In this document: positions 51,356 through 63,262 of the stretch, piece by piece
Layout: each line of letters starts with the position of its first letter
Numbering within the stretch: the stretch's first letter is position 1
Source: Petrosia ficiformis
Lineage: Eukaryota > Porifera > Demospongiae > Haplosclerida > Petrosiidae
Length of the DNA: 64,000 nucleotides
Assembly (NCBI GenBank): GCA_947044365.1
Contig: OX345636.1
Location: 54,973,746-55,037,745 of the forward strand
Direction of reading: 5' to 3'
Notes under the pieces: generated by a model
What the model saw: only the letters and a program-made list of their open reading frames with translations
Told to the model about the DNA's origin: nothing
Database searches by the model: none
Made by a program: the position numbers and the translations under genes

Positions 51356-52124
51356 CTCGATACTGTATATAATAGTAATTAATTAATAAATACATTATTT
51401 TTTTTCTTGTAATTATACTGTGTTTAATATTAATTCATACATGTTTTGGTCATGTGACTGTGTCATGTGACATATACAATCAATATGACATGTCTTGGAT
51501 TGGGCGATTCAATACTGAAGAAATAACAGCTGATACAGAAAGGCAGGAAGAAGTAAAAGACAAGTCACACTCTTTTCTTCAAATATATGTTGTTCAGCAA
51601 TGCAGTCCATAGATACATATGTACATATTACATGGGAGATACAAAACTATTATTTTGAGTCCAGTGGTTTATGAAACCTGACAGTTGCCATAGTAACAGG
51701 GAACATGTCATACTCAAGTATCAAGCAGATTTCTGTTATTATATATAGTGGTGAATATGAAATGCTGCTGTTGATTATTATCATTTCCTGAATATACTAT
51801 CAACAACACAAGTAATCTTATATATTTATATTTTATTTGTTATATAATGTATGGATGTATATTCTAGTTAAAAAGGAGGGGTAATGGATAGTTTAGTGAG
51901 ATGCTATCTGAAACACGACAATGAACGCAGTTCTTCACAACTACTGCACACCCTTTTGATAATTTTACTATAATATTGAAGGTTAATTTGGTATGATTAT
52001 GAAATAATTTGCTTACTATCACAAGCCACCATGTGAAAACATGGCTTAAATCCTTGTACATCTGAGCATATAATACATTTTTAATCTATGAGATACAGAT
52101 TGTGTTCTATACGTTTATAGATCA
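51356..52124. other. Spacer between the HURP-like pseudogene and the RING-like exon
   Basis: Contains a possible polyadenylation signal at 51385-51390 and short open frames with no recognisable similarity. Nothing else identified. Confidence 0.5.
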
Positions 52125-52302
52125 TTATGGTACCTTTATATTCTCATTCATTTCTGCTTCACATAAAGAGCAATGAGTGACTGATGAATCACATTGTTGA
52201 TGGATAGTCTTGTGACCACATTGTATGAATAGTATGTTTCGTTGTGCAGCTCTATGTAACACACATGCCTGCTTGTTAATAATCTTGTTCCTCATGTCAA
52301 GT
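52125..52302 (-). CDS. RING-like zinc-finger exon, partial gene or relic
   Basis: A minus-strand open stretch preceded by a good acceptor (TTTTTAG at about 52309-52303). It encodes a Cys/His pattern: CVLH, then QCGHKTIHQQC, then HCSLCE, ending NIKVP and a stop at 52125. The spacing resembles the second half of a RING or related cross-brace zinc finger. No other exon of the gene was found. Part of the same segment (LDMRNKIINK) is repeated in degraded form at about 45895-45845, upstream of the P-domain exon of D, so it belongs to the block duplicated between D and E. It may be a terminal exon or a relic. Confidence 0.4.
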
Positions 52303-52429
52303 CTAAAAATAATTATTTCTGTTATATATAGTTGACAGATAAGCAGTCCTCTTGATTGAAATAGCTGCCCAGGATGATTACTTGTAATATCTGACCTTTG
52401 ACTAGTAACTACTATAGAACACTCATCAC

Positions 52430-52487
52430 ACATTAAAGTATAATTATTTTTGGTTGGTACCAACCAAAAATAATTATACTTTAATGT
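52430..52487. repeat. Perfect 58-bp palindrome
   Basis: Two exact 29-bp arms meet at GGT|ACC with no spacer. The left arm matches the equivalent sequence upstream of the P-domain exon in D (46032-46058 region), but the inverted second arm is absent there. The palindrome therefore arose after the D/E duplication. Confidence 0.95.
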
Positions 52488-52527
52488 ATGATTAATGTGT
52501 TATAGTCATATGACTAAACTGCTACAG

Positions 52528-53482
52528 ATGTGCATATTCTCATTATACTACTACACTATCAGTTACATCAAGTGATTTTGTGTCTCTTGAGCACATTGTA
52601 CTGACCATAACACTTACTCTAGAAAACTATGGAACAGAATATGATTATGATGACCTGTATAACTATATAATATGACTATTATTATAACTATTATGACTGA
52701 AGCGAAGATAGTGTAGCTTTCCAAGACATTCAGAATTTGGAGGAAGTTGCCAAAGGAAATACAGATGGTGATATTTATGATTGGCTTGGAGATTCTCATC
52801 CTAAAAGAGGTGGTATAAAAGTTGAACTAGTATCTCCAAGTGGAACTAAATCTACTCTTCTTCCTTATCGTAAATATGATTTCATTAATGCTGAGGGTTA
52901 TTATAATTGACCTTTCATGTCTCTTCATTATTGGGGTGAAAATTCCATTGGAACATAGACAATAAATGTATACTTTAAGTCAAACTATGGACACGTTTCA
53001 ATTCATTTAAATTATATGGGACAAATATAATTCCTGATGCTGTTAGTCATATACCAAACAGTTGTAATGATGCTTGTTTGAACAAGTGTGCTGCAGCTGG
53101 TCCACAATACTGTAATGCTTTCAAACTTTTACGAAATGCTACTGCATTGAAATGTCTTGAAACCTGTCCCCTTCACTTTCAACAGTACAATGAATACTGT
53201 GTAGAATCATCTGTACTACCTACCTCCACATCTACATGTAAATCTGCTACCGCTACCTTATACTCATCTTCCATTTCCACTTCACCTGCGCCTAATAGTT
53301 CAACCTCTGATCACAACTATAAAATTATTTTAGCAGTTGTAATTGGTGGAGTAGCGCTTATCATTTCTATTTTCATATCAGTTCCTGTGATAGTCTTTGT
53401 TGTTCTCAAGATTAGAAAAAAGAACCAAAGATTACCAGGCTACCCAATGATGCCTGTAGGTAACAATGAAAATGAAATTTGA
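52528..53482 (+). pseudogene. Proprotein convertase 3' fragment E (P-domain exon), decayed
   Basis: Aligns along its length with the last exon of D (46092-46797) and A (24764-25610), and has a normal acceptor. Lesions: a frameshift in the Asp/Tyr-rich stretch near 52670, in-frame stops near 52697, 52909 (TGA for Trp in the YNWPF motif) and 52957 (TAG for Trp in GTWT), and a loss near 52995. The 3' part from 53078 is still open and encodes the Cys-rich segment, a Ser/Thr linker, a transmembrane helix and a tail ending NNENEI, very like D. The Cys-rich segment shows that D lost it, or that E recombined with an A-like copy. Earlier exons are absent. Confidence 0.85.
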
Positions 53483-55365
53483 AAAAATTAAAACCATACT
53501 AATTAATGTATTAGGCCAGATATTTTGTTTTTGCATATATATTTATCTTTGACTTATAAGTTTTATAAAGTAGTTGTATACATTATTGATATTATTTGTG
53601 CATCTGATTGTCTTTTAGTTGCAGTGATGATTTTATTATTTTTCATATATTATAGTTATGATTTTTTTCGTTGTATGATTTTGATATCATTTGTTTAGAC
53701 CATGCTGGTGTACCTTTGTGATAATAATCAGTATTTTTTTCAAAATTCTACAAAAAAAATTATAAATTATGTGATCTAGTTTTTGGAACAAGATAATAAT
53801 TATGTTACATTTTGTGGTACATAAACTTGCATTGTGATCAATATATATATAGACAATATGAAAAGAAAATTTTCTGATTTTGCACTTAATGAAATTATAT
53901 GATCGATTGTGGGTGAAATTTCTGTCCTATTCTATATATATATATATATGTAATTATAAATATATATGTATAATTATATGCTTCTCTAACTACTGTACTG
54001 TTTCTATATTGTACTACACTCACTGCAAATTGCCATTGCATATACAGACTTATGCAGGTATGTGTGTATCATTGATATGTATGCATCCAATTAATATATA
54101 ATACGTCAATGGTATGCTGAGTATGCTGTTTGAATGATATGACGCTTTTATTGATATGCAAAGTCTGCATACCAGTGATGATACCACTCAATCAATGTTT
54201 TCATCTAGACATAAGTACACATTCACAACAGACTGGTAGGGGACAATACTAATAAATATAACTCCATTGTATGACTTCATTCTTGCTGAATTTCTTTAAG
54301 TTAGTCAGCAGAAAAAAATAGAATTATCATTTGGTTAGTACATATAATTTTTATACAAAAGCACGTACTCTTCATATATATTACATTGTTATACCCACTG
54401 ATTATAAACCATATCACCTTATCAAACTAAACCTCATCAACCCATAATTATGATGAATATTAATGAATAATGAGGTATCATTCTTTGAGCATGATATGAT
54501 GTAAAACCATGATTATACATCTATAAGAAGTATAATCTTATAATTATTTAAATATAATATCATACAACAACACCACACCTCCAACCCAGACATGGGTCGG
54601 GGATGTGATGTAGTATGAATATTAACGAGGTGCCATTTTTTCAGCATGATCTTTTTACATCTCCTGATCATTTGACCCATCATCGAATGGGATGTACTTA
54701 TGGCACTTGTCTATTCCTGACAACATAATCCATCACGGAACAGATGTACACAGGATAGCCATTATTAGTCTGGTTTAAAGGGTGTTTGCAATCTTTGAGC
54801 TGTATGTGGTTTTTCTATATAGCAATTTCGATATTATCGCTCAGCCTGAGTATATGTGATATTATAGTTAAATGTTTCTACAGTACCAACAAATAATTGC
54901 TATAATTATAAATATATAAAAGTTGTTGACGTTGAAGAATTCATGTCTTTACTTTGGAACGACCATGCAAAATGCAAATCTTTTTTTGTAAACATCACTT
55001 TCATATAATTATCCTTCCTGTTCTTTTTCTGTGTATGTTTCAATCCATTGCTTCATTACTAACTTACTAAATCAATTCTACTAGAATGCTGTTTGTATAA
55101 TGCATGGTAACATAAAATTAGATAACACAGAAGTTCTGTGTTAGAATTGATTTGGTACGCCAGACTCTTCCACACTATACTTTAACATATAGCTACCTGT
55201 GATGCAACTAAGCGCACTTGCCAAATGATGACGTAAAGCTGGAATGCGCATCGCACTTTGGTGGTTTCATTAGTTTCCTGTTGTTACATAGTTCATATTA
55301 TATCTATAACAGTGTAGTCCATACTGGTTGATGTTCCGTATTCTCTGAGTTTCTCTCTGCAAAAG
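53483..55365. other. Intergenic region before convertase G
   Basis: The first ~200 bases resemble the region after D. The rest is AT-rich with small TA tracts (53935-53990) and no supported gene. The promoter of copy G is expected just left of 55366, but no clear TATA element can be assigned. Confidence 0.55.
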
Positions 55366-58300
55366 ATGACGAGCTTAACCCTTTTTGTTTTGTTTGGTTG
55401 TCTTCATGCGTGTACCTATGCTGATAAAACACGCTATACTAATGAGTGGATTGTCGAAGTAAAAGGAGGACCTGAAGTTGCAGATGAGATAGCACAAAGA
55501 CATGGTTTCAAGAATCTTGGAAAGGTGACTAACATAATTATAATTTACTGAATAATAATCATGGCAACATTGCCACTTCACCATATATTATAGTGCAGAT
55601 AGTAGGACATTATAATTTAAATTCAATACAGAACAATTAATGCAAACAGTTTATCATCCATTTCAATTGAATTCTGCAATACTGTGTAATTATATTTGCA
55701 ACAAATTACTTTGGGATCATGATCATGATCATGTAGAATTAACTTCTTGCATAATTAATTTCTATATGTGACCCAATTTGCGAAAATCAATTATTGTTTT
55801 CCTTAATCATTTTGCACAAACTCTTACCTTCCAACACTCACTATTACTACATCCTTATAAGATATAAACCTACAGTTGTCTTATGAAATGTAGTAACCTA
55901 AGTGCAACTATGATATTGTATCAATCATGAACTCTACCTTCGTGTATCCCTATAGTATATAATCCCCTAGGATAGATGACACTGTGGAGTCAGATATCCT
56001 AGTGATTCATTACTTTAAGGCTTAAAGATAATTACTATAAAATGTTTTTTGCTAATGTGATGTACAGTATAAAGTTATTATGTTATTTGTTTTCTGATAT
56101 GCAATAGCATTTTTGTTTCTAGCAAACTAGTTTACTCATGTGATTATTTCTATAACAAGTCAAAAGAGCAATGAACATTTATTTAATTATACTGGCAAGA
56201 AATTACCCTTCCATAAGAATTTACCAAAATGCTTAAATTCTGCAACAACAACGCTGTACAGCTGTTTAATAATCCACATTTTCATTAGGTAGTCATGGAA
56301 ATAGATACTTATGTAAGACTGCATGTGTAATTCAATATATATAGATTTAATCTTCCTTGTGGGAGTTACAAGGTTATAAACACCCATGGGAAAAGTTGCA
56401 CCGTCACCTTTTCTCAAGGGTGTTATATGAACAACATAACATTGATTGGAACATCATGAGAAAAATCCATCAAAGCTAACAACAATTTCTATGGAGATTA
56501 AATTAATTTATAACTCTTATATTTCACAGATTGGTAATCTACAAGATCATTTTCGATTTCTTTTGCAAGGAGAAGTCTCAGGACTGCATATGTCAAGTAA
56601 AAGTGAAGCTATTAGCCAAGAGAAGCAGGTAATGTGTTAAGAAGTATATCATTGCAAAAACGTTTGGTTATTTCAACCAATCAATTGGTCACCTCAATTG
56701 CATGCCAAGTTAATAACATGCCTTTTCACACCATACTGCAGTATTATTAAGGTAAGCCATTTGTCATGTTGTAGTATTGAAATGTTGTGTTCACAATGAC
56801 TAAGTAAGTTAATTGGGGGCGAGCCCCACACTTGTCAGTTAGCTGGAAAGTTTGTATTCCGTAAAAATCTTTTTATTCGATGGTGTTAACGAATTTAAAC
56901 TACTCTCAGCCATGCCTAGTTTACAGAGTGTGGTTTGACACATTGCTTATGTTTGGAAACCTTATTAGTGACTCAAAAATAATGTTTAAAATTATATAAC
57001 ACTCAGACAACTAACCAACTATTATCACTTAAACTGATACTTCCCCCTTTAAGCACCTCCTCAGGCTCGCCCTACAATGATAAGCATTCATGCTAGCATT
57101 CTCTAGTAGTGGAGGATGACAGATAAAAGGTCAGTAATTATGTAAACTTATGGTGAGAAAGTACTGGCATGTAAACTGTGTATCATGACTAATTTACATG
57201 CTATTGTGAACAATATTCCAACACTAAAAGTTAACCTGGCCTACTCTTCAACACCTCATTTAGGCAGTAATGGAATATTTAAATGCAGTTGATGTAACCA
57301 ACTGATTGGTTGAAATAACCAAACTGTTTTTGCAGTGTATGAAGATAATTATGAAAGAGACCATAATTACATGATTGTTTAAAATAATAATTATGTAAAT
57401 GTCAGAATTATTATAATTCTCACATATAGGTTAATATAAGTGAAAGTGATTGTGGCTACAAGTTATTATATATTATATATTAGCTGATTTTGGATAGGTA
57501 TACCTCTTAGCTACAAAATTTGTTGATATTAGAGTGTCTGGTTATTTAGATGATCTATATATATGTAACTATTATTAACAGTATTTTTATATATATGTAT
57601 ACTGTATAGACTGATAAGTATCACATTTATGGGCAGAAAATAATTCTCAGATACAACATTACTTTTAATTGGTATCAGTTAATTAAATGTTTATTTAAGT
57701 ATAAGGGAGATTTTTTTAAATGGTACAGGGAGGTGGCAGGCAAACCACATCCTCCATGGGAATTACCTTGTGTATAATTGTTTTTTAGGTTATCAATGCT
57801 CAACAACAAGCTGTTAAAAGAAGAGTAAAGAAAGGATATACTGCTCCTGTGGACAGTCAGTGGTACAAGCAGTGGTCTCTAGTAAGTTTATTTTAAATGC
57901 TATGCACAGTTTATAATCTGAATAGAAGATATATATATTATAGTATTTGCGTTGTTATACTTCACCAATTGTGTTTAAATATTGCTCTGCTCAATATATT
58001 TCTTTTTATTAATCATAGAAAAACACTGGTCAGACTAATGGTCCATCTGGACTAGATTTGAATGTGGAGAAAGCTTGGTTACAAGGTATCACAGGAGAGG
58101 GTGTAATAGTGGGTGTTGTGGATGATGGTGAGTGATATAATTATATACACAAAGTAGTATAACAAGTTATATTTTTCTATTCCTTCATTAAAAATGATGA
58201 GAATAGAACAATACAATCAAGAAATTGACTCATCAAATCGTAAATATATATATATATAATATAGTCAGTTACGATCTGGCATATTAAAATAGAAAGACAT

Positions 58301-61003
58301 TTTCAAACAAACTTGCAATGGGATAGCATTTATAACGTTTGAAAATGAGTGATATAATATCCAATATTATAATTTAATTGGTCATATATGTAGGTTGTTG
58401 TAACTACATTATATTTCTACCATTAGTATTGTCGTATTTAAATGCACAAAGAAGGTTTGGAAACATGCGATCATTTAATTATGTTTTAACTCTTTACCAA
58501 CCATAATTGAAATAAGCGTTTTCGTTATTAACGCCAAATTTAATTAAGAAATTTTGTGTGGGCGGAGCGCTTAATATCTAATCAGCATTTCCAGCACTAT
58601 AACCCTCATATTTTATAAGACTCAACATTCTAACGTATTTTGTGAAAAGAAGAGTCTTTAACAAACCCATTGATGTAAAATTTATACTTCGCTATCAGCA
58701 GGAAGAGAGACATGCGAACGTTTGTAAGTATAGTAGTCGACAGGCAATGCCCACTTTTTGTCTAGTCTGTATAGCGCGTGAATTTTAAGCAACCACGACT
58801 TTTAACTCACTTAGTTATACAGAAGACCTTCTAAGTAAGCCATTGATACCAAAAACATGCTTCGTTAGCTGCAGGAAAGCAGCAAGACGAGTGTTTGAAA
58901 GTGTAGTAGTCAGCGGCGACGCCCATACTTAGCGTCTTATCGCTTTTGTTTGGCCTGGAATTTGACTAATTTCAAGTCTTCTTCGTAGTGTACTTTAATA
59001 CAGCTGTTCATTTGACCGCTATGCGAGCTCTTATATTTGGCTTGCTTCTTTGACGCATAATCGCGTCTATTGTCATGTAAAAGCATTAATTAAATGACGC
59101 AAATATGCGTCTATGGTTATTAAAGAGTTAAATAAGGAAATTGAAAATGGAATGTCACTATATGCAGTCCTAACAACCCGTCTGTATGACTAATGAATGC
59201 ACTCATAGTGCAGAACCCTTGCACAAGTGTTGAAGTATGATTGAGAAACAAGAATGATTACTGATAAGTCAATAATTGCAGTCAATTCTTGACTAATAAT
59301 TATTATACTGAGATTATAATTTTATTATTTTATAATAATTATTGCAATTATTATATTAAGATTATATTACAACTTACAGTCCAAGTCTTACCAAGAGTAT
59401 ATAATTCTTAGTATAAGAAATGCAGTGTTAAAATCAAGAAGAAATTAGAACTCAAAACAGGTTTTTGGTGTGCACGAAATGATATGGGTGGAGCTATAAT
59501 CAGTTATACTTGATGTTAAGCTGTGATTCGACAGTGATAGCCTTCAAACAAGATGAATTGTGTTTCCATGTACTCTTTTGCTGCCGGAAGTCTTCTGAAA
59601 GTGGTAAGATGGCAATCTTGAGTTATAAAAACGTTTAAGCAAAAGCCTCTTGTTATTTTTGATCCTTGTATAACTTGAAGTCTGCCAGTAGCTCAGTTGA
59701 ACCGCTAATATTCATAGTTTTTCTAGAAATTTGCAAATACACAGATAGACAGACACATAATATGATTACAGTAACCTTTTGGTCCGTCTACGCAGGTGAG
59801 GGTTAATTATAATATTCCATATACTATAATTATTAATTTATATTATTCCACAAGCTATAAATTAATTTTTTTAACAAAGTAATTTTTGTAGTGATATATT
59901 AGTTTTTTTTATATGCACAAGGTATCTAATTGATTGGTTAAATAATTATATACTGGGAATAATTTAGATTTTATTCCTATAATGATACTATTTTGCTATA
60001 TTAGGTCTTGAGTGGACACATCCTGATATAAACGAAAACTATGTGAGTTTGCCAGTACATTGAATGCCACATTACACACATCAATTGTATTTCATAGGAT
60101 TCTTTTGCGAGCTATGACTTTTATGAGGATGACTATGATCCTTCTCCTGAATACTCATCCAGTGAACCTAATAGTCATGGTACAAGTTGTGCTGGAGAAA
60201 TAGCTATGGTTAAGAACAGTCAGTGTGGAGTAGGTGTAGCATACAATAGTAAAGTGGCTAGTAAGTTTGTTAAAAATTGTTCATTATTATCCTCAATGGA
60301 ATAATAGAATTTCATCCAAATGACATTAAAGCATACAATAATGTTTTGGAATAGTAATTATAATTTTAAGCAGGGCCATTCATAAACTATTTATTTGAGC
60401 ATAATCATAATAATAGTAGTAGTAATATTAATGCATAATGGAATATATGTTAGTTTATGAAGGAAGAAGAGCATTGTTTATCCATTGTGTTAATCGGTGG
60501 ATGGAGTGAGTGGTATTGAAGCTATGGTCTTTCTAAAAATAATTGGATAACATCTGGCTCCAAAGTGGGATAAAAGTTACAGTGAAGTAATGGGATGGTT
60601 ACGAGCAAGGATATCATTTGCAATTTGAGGTCATCATTTTTATGTCTTAGAGGGTATCACATGAAATGAAGATGTTTGGAGTTGGAGGATGGTGGAACCA
60701 TTAGTTTACTAACTTTATTTATTTTGTATTTTTTATTTCTTAAAATTTCTCTGTTATCTTTATTTTCACCTCTGGCATAAAAATAATAATATTTATAATT
60801 ATACATAAATATGACTATTTCTTCTTTCAGGTTTGAAGGTTGATCTTAGTTCGGCTACAGATTCACAAGAAGCTAATGCTCTAGGGCATGAAAATGATTA
60901 TATCAAGATATATAGTAACAGCTGGGGACCAAGTGATTTTGGATTCATAATAGATGGCCCGGAATATTATACAAAATCTACATTAAGCACTGGAGTAACT
61001 TCA
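55366..61003 (+). CDS. Proprotein convertase copy G (kexin/furin-like, S8B), 5' part
   Basis: Seven intact exons: 55366-55524 (signal peptide [19 protein letters not shown], propeptide start), 56530-56628, 57789-57881 (KRRVKK processing site), 58019-58127 (catalytic Asp in VVDDG), 60005-60042, 60098-60260 (catalytic His in NSHGT) and 60831-61003 ([11 protein letters not shown]). They encode 278 codons without interruption. Exons 2, 3, 4, 5 and 7 have the same length as in copy A, and sequence identity to A is high, so they share a recent origin. The oxyanion-Asn exon, Ser exon and P domain are not found before the right edge. The gene either continues beyond 64000 or is truncated. The role would be cleavage of secretory precursors after basic residues. 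Confidence 0.85.
58486..59131. mobile_element. TTAA-flanked non-autonomous DNA transposon
   Basis: Bounded by TTAA on both sides, with ends CTCTTTACCAACCATAATTG and (reversed) CTCTTTAATAACCATAGACG. The 646-bp element is richer in CG words than its surroundings and carries no transposase. TTAA targets are typical of piggyBac and Kolobok elements. Lies in intron 4 of copy G. Confidence 0.8.
59200..59815 (+). repeat. ~0.6-kb interspersed repeat, near-complete copy
   Basis: Starts near CATAGTGCAGAACCCTTGC and ends near CGTCTACGCAGGTGAGGGTT. It aligns with 44990-45650 and the truncated copies at 8600 and, inverted, 37890. It sits 70 bases downstream of the TTAA element in intron 4 of copy G. Confidence 0.7.
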
Positions 61004-61598
61004 GTAAGTTGTACCCAAATCATTGTAAATATATTTATGTATAGTGACGTAATAGCATTTGTCTTTATATATTATATAACAGACATGATGCATCTTTAAG
61101 TCACATTAGTGATGATGGTGTACACAGTGCAGGGATATTTGTATCAGTAGCCTATATATTTATTATCTGAGAGGTTAATTCATCTGTGTGGTGAACTGCA
61201 GAAACAAAATAGTTAAAATAACTAATTTAATGGTTGGTACTGTTGCAAGGATTTAACAATTAGTTTGTTGTTCATGATAAATACATATAATACCATAGAT
61301 ACTTTGTACTAATTATTTGGTATAATTTATACTAAAGTACATGTAATTGTATCTGGCCATCAAAAGGATTTGTAAACCTGTAAACACATAATTTAATTTA
61401 TGTCTTTCAATACTTGGTATGCATTATGTCGTAGTAACATACATGCATGAAGCCACAACATCCTCTATAACAACTGATAATCAAAATTGAAACTCATGCT
61501 ATTCCTTCCAACTTTTACTAACTAATAAAATGATAATAATAATAATAATACTAATGATAATGAAAGCCAATGTGAGTCATAATCAACTTAAATACAAT

Positions 61599-62394
61599 CA
61601 GGAGTCCATGATAGAAAGAACGTAAGAGGGAAAGAGTGTGAATCGCCCACGTTGTAACGAGATTTTGTATCAGTGATGTCTCGCTAGCGGGATATACTAT
61701 TTTTAGAAAGATGCTTGGCCACGTGGGCCAGAAATGACCACACCTCCACGAAAACATGGCTTTTGTTTCAACTCCACGAAGGTCACCTAGATTGGCTGCT
61801 ATTCGTTCTAATTCTATTACAGTAGCAAACACAGCCACTCCAATTAGAGATCGTTTACGAGAGGCGACAAGAAGTACTCCTATTTTAGGAGAAACGAAGT
61901 GTTTTATCGATCAAGAACCGGCATATTCCTCACTCAACCTGCAGCTTATTAAAGCCGAGGTGGAGGCTAACAGATTGAAGGAATTCCTTGTGGTGGTACG
62001 TAACTTAAGGTGTCACAACAAGTCAGCTCCTTGACAAACTTTCTACGAGATTTGTAGAGCTTTAGATGAACTCCTGCCTGAATTTCCCTAACACTTCTCT
62101 CGTATACATAGACATACGTTTCTTCTTTCAAGCCAGCAATCATGCGCAGTTTGTATGGTTTCAAGAACTTGTTAGCTGTCGTCTTTTTCTTTTACTTTGG
62201 TGTCCATGCTTACTTACGTTGTCTCGTCGGGCGCGGTGATCGATCTTGTATCTTGGAGGTGCGGTCATTCTGCTGGCCAAGCACTTTCTAAAAATAGTAT
62301 ATCCGCTAGCGAGACATTGCTGATACAAAATCTCGTTACAACGTGGGCAATTCACACTCCTTCCCTCTTACGTTTTTTCTATCATGGACTCCTG
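61599..62394 (+). mobile_element. DNA transposon, CAGGAGTCCAT family, copy 2, with 7-bp target duplication
   Basis: Terminal inverted repeats of about 150 bases (61599-61747 and 62246-62394) begin CAGGAGTCCATGATAGAAA and differ by only a few bases. Direct repeats ATACAAT flank it at 61592-61598 and 62395-62401. The 7-bp duplication and terminal word are shared with 16386-17009. One coding exon lies inside. Too small for a transposase, so it is a deletion derivative. Confidence 0.88.
61756..61995 (+). CDS. Exon-like ORF inside the 7-bp-TSD transposon
   Basis: Starts with ATG eight bases after the left inverted repeat, runs 80 codons in phase 0 and stops at a plausible donor (GTACGT at 61996). 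The product begins MAFVSTPRRSPRLAAIRSNS, basic and Ser/Thr/Arg-rich, then a helix-like Leu/Glu segment. I do not recognise the family. It could be the first exon of the element's own protein left after internal deletion, or a captured host exon. Confidence 0.4.
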
Positions 62395-63189
62395 ATACAA
62401 TAAATATATATTATATATAAATATACAATAATAATAATATTAATGATCCTAAAACATAATAGTTAAAAAAGTAAAGATAAAAATAAAAATAAAATTTACC
62501 AGGTTAAACTAATAAAATGGTTACTTTAACGATTTAGTTTTTGCGGTGTGGTTATTCCTGACCAGTGCCATGAATTGTGAGCAGAACAATGACAGTAAAT
62601 TCTATTATTTATTAGAATTCCACAGTTTAGCTATGTTGAACAATTAGGCAGAGCCTGACAGCTAAAATTATAATATATAATTTCTATTGTATTCTGTTTA
62701 CAATTACAGCATGTGTATTAATGCACTGCAAAAACAAGATTGTTGCAATAACTTATTGATTGATTATTATAGATGCAAGGATTTAAAGTTGCAGTGATAT
62801 GTTGTTGATTCCATCATATTTACTTCAAGTCCTGTTTTGTTATCCTCCCATATACTATTACATGTTTCATATACCACTTCTAAACCTTTAACCGTGTATA
62901 TGCTAATTTTATATTCCCTTTGATGTCAGATGCTCTAATGAGATATCTATTAGGTTTTAAACTGAGTTTTATTTAGTTATAGACACCCGGTTTGTATAGT
63001 GGAAACTGCTGACAAGTCTAATTTTTGTGTAGTGTCATTGTGGGTTTGAAATTCACTTTGTAAAGACTACAAATGTGGCCATAATTCATATGTGGTGACT
63101 CAACAGATTCAACTATGAATACGATTTAAATTTCTATGACTCAGCAAAATTAAATTATCTATGAATTATTATGGTTTATAATACTCATT

Positions 63190-63262
63190 CACCTATTTGT
63201 CGTGATTCATGCTATTTAGCATCCCTCAGGATCTATATAGCATGAATCCATCTAAATAGGTG
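63190..63262. repeat. Imperfect 73-bp dyad
   Basis: CACCTATTT at the left and AAATAGGTG at the right continue inward with GATTCATGCTAT / ATAGCATGAATC around a small loop. The left arm recurs in diverged form near 24390-24410. Confidence 0.75.

Noticed and set aside
62161..62355. Minus-strand frame starting MNCPRCNE, looking like a zinc ribbon
   Set aside because: It falls mostly within the right terminal inverted repeat of the transposon at 61599-62394; the left repeat gives a mirrored frame.
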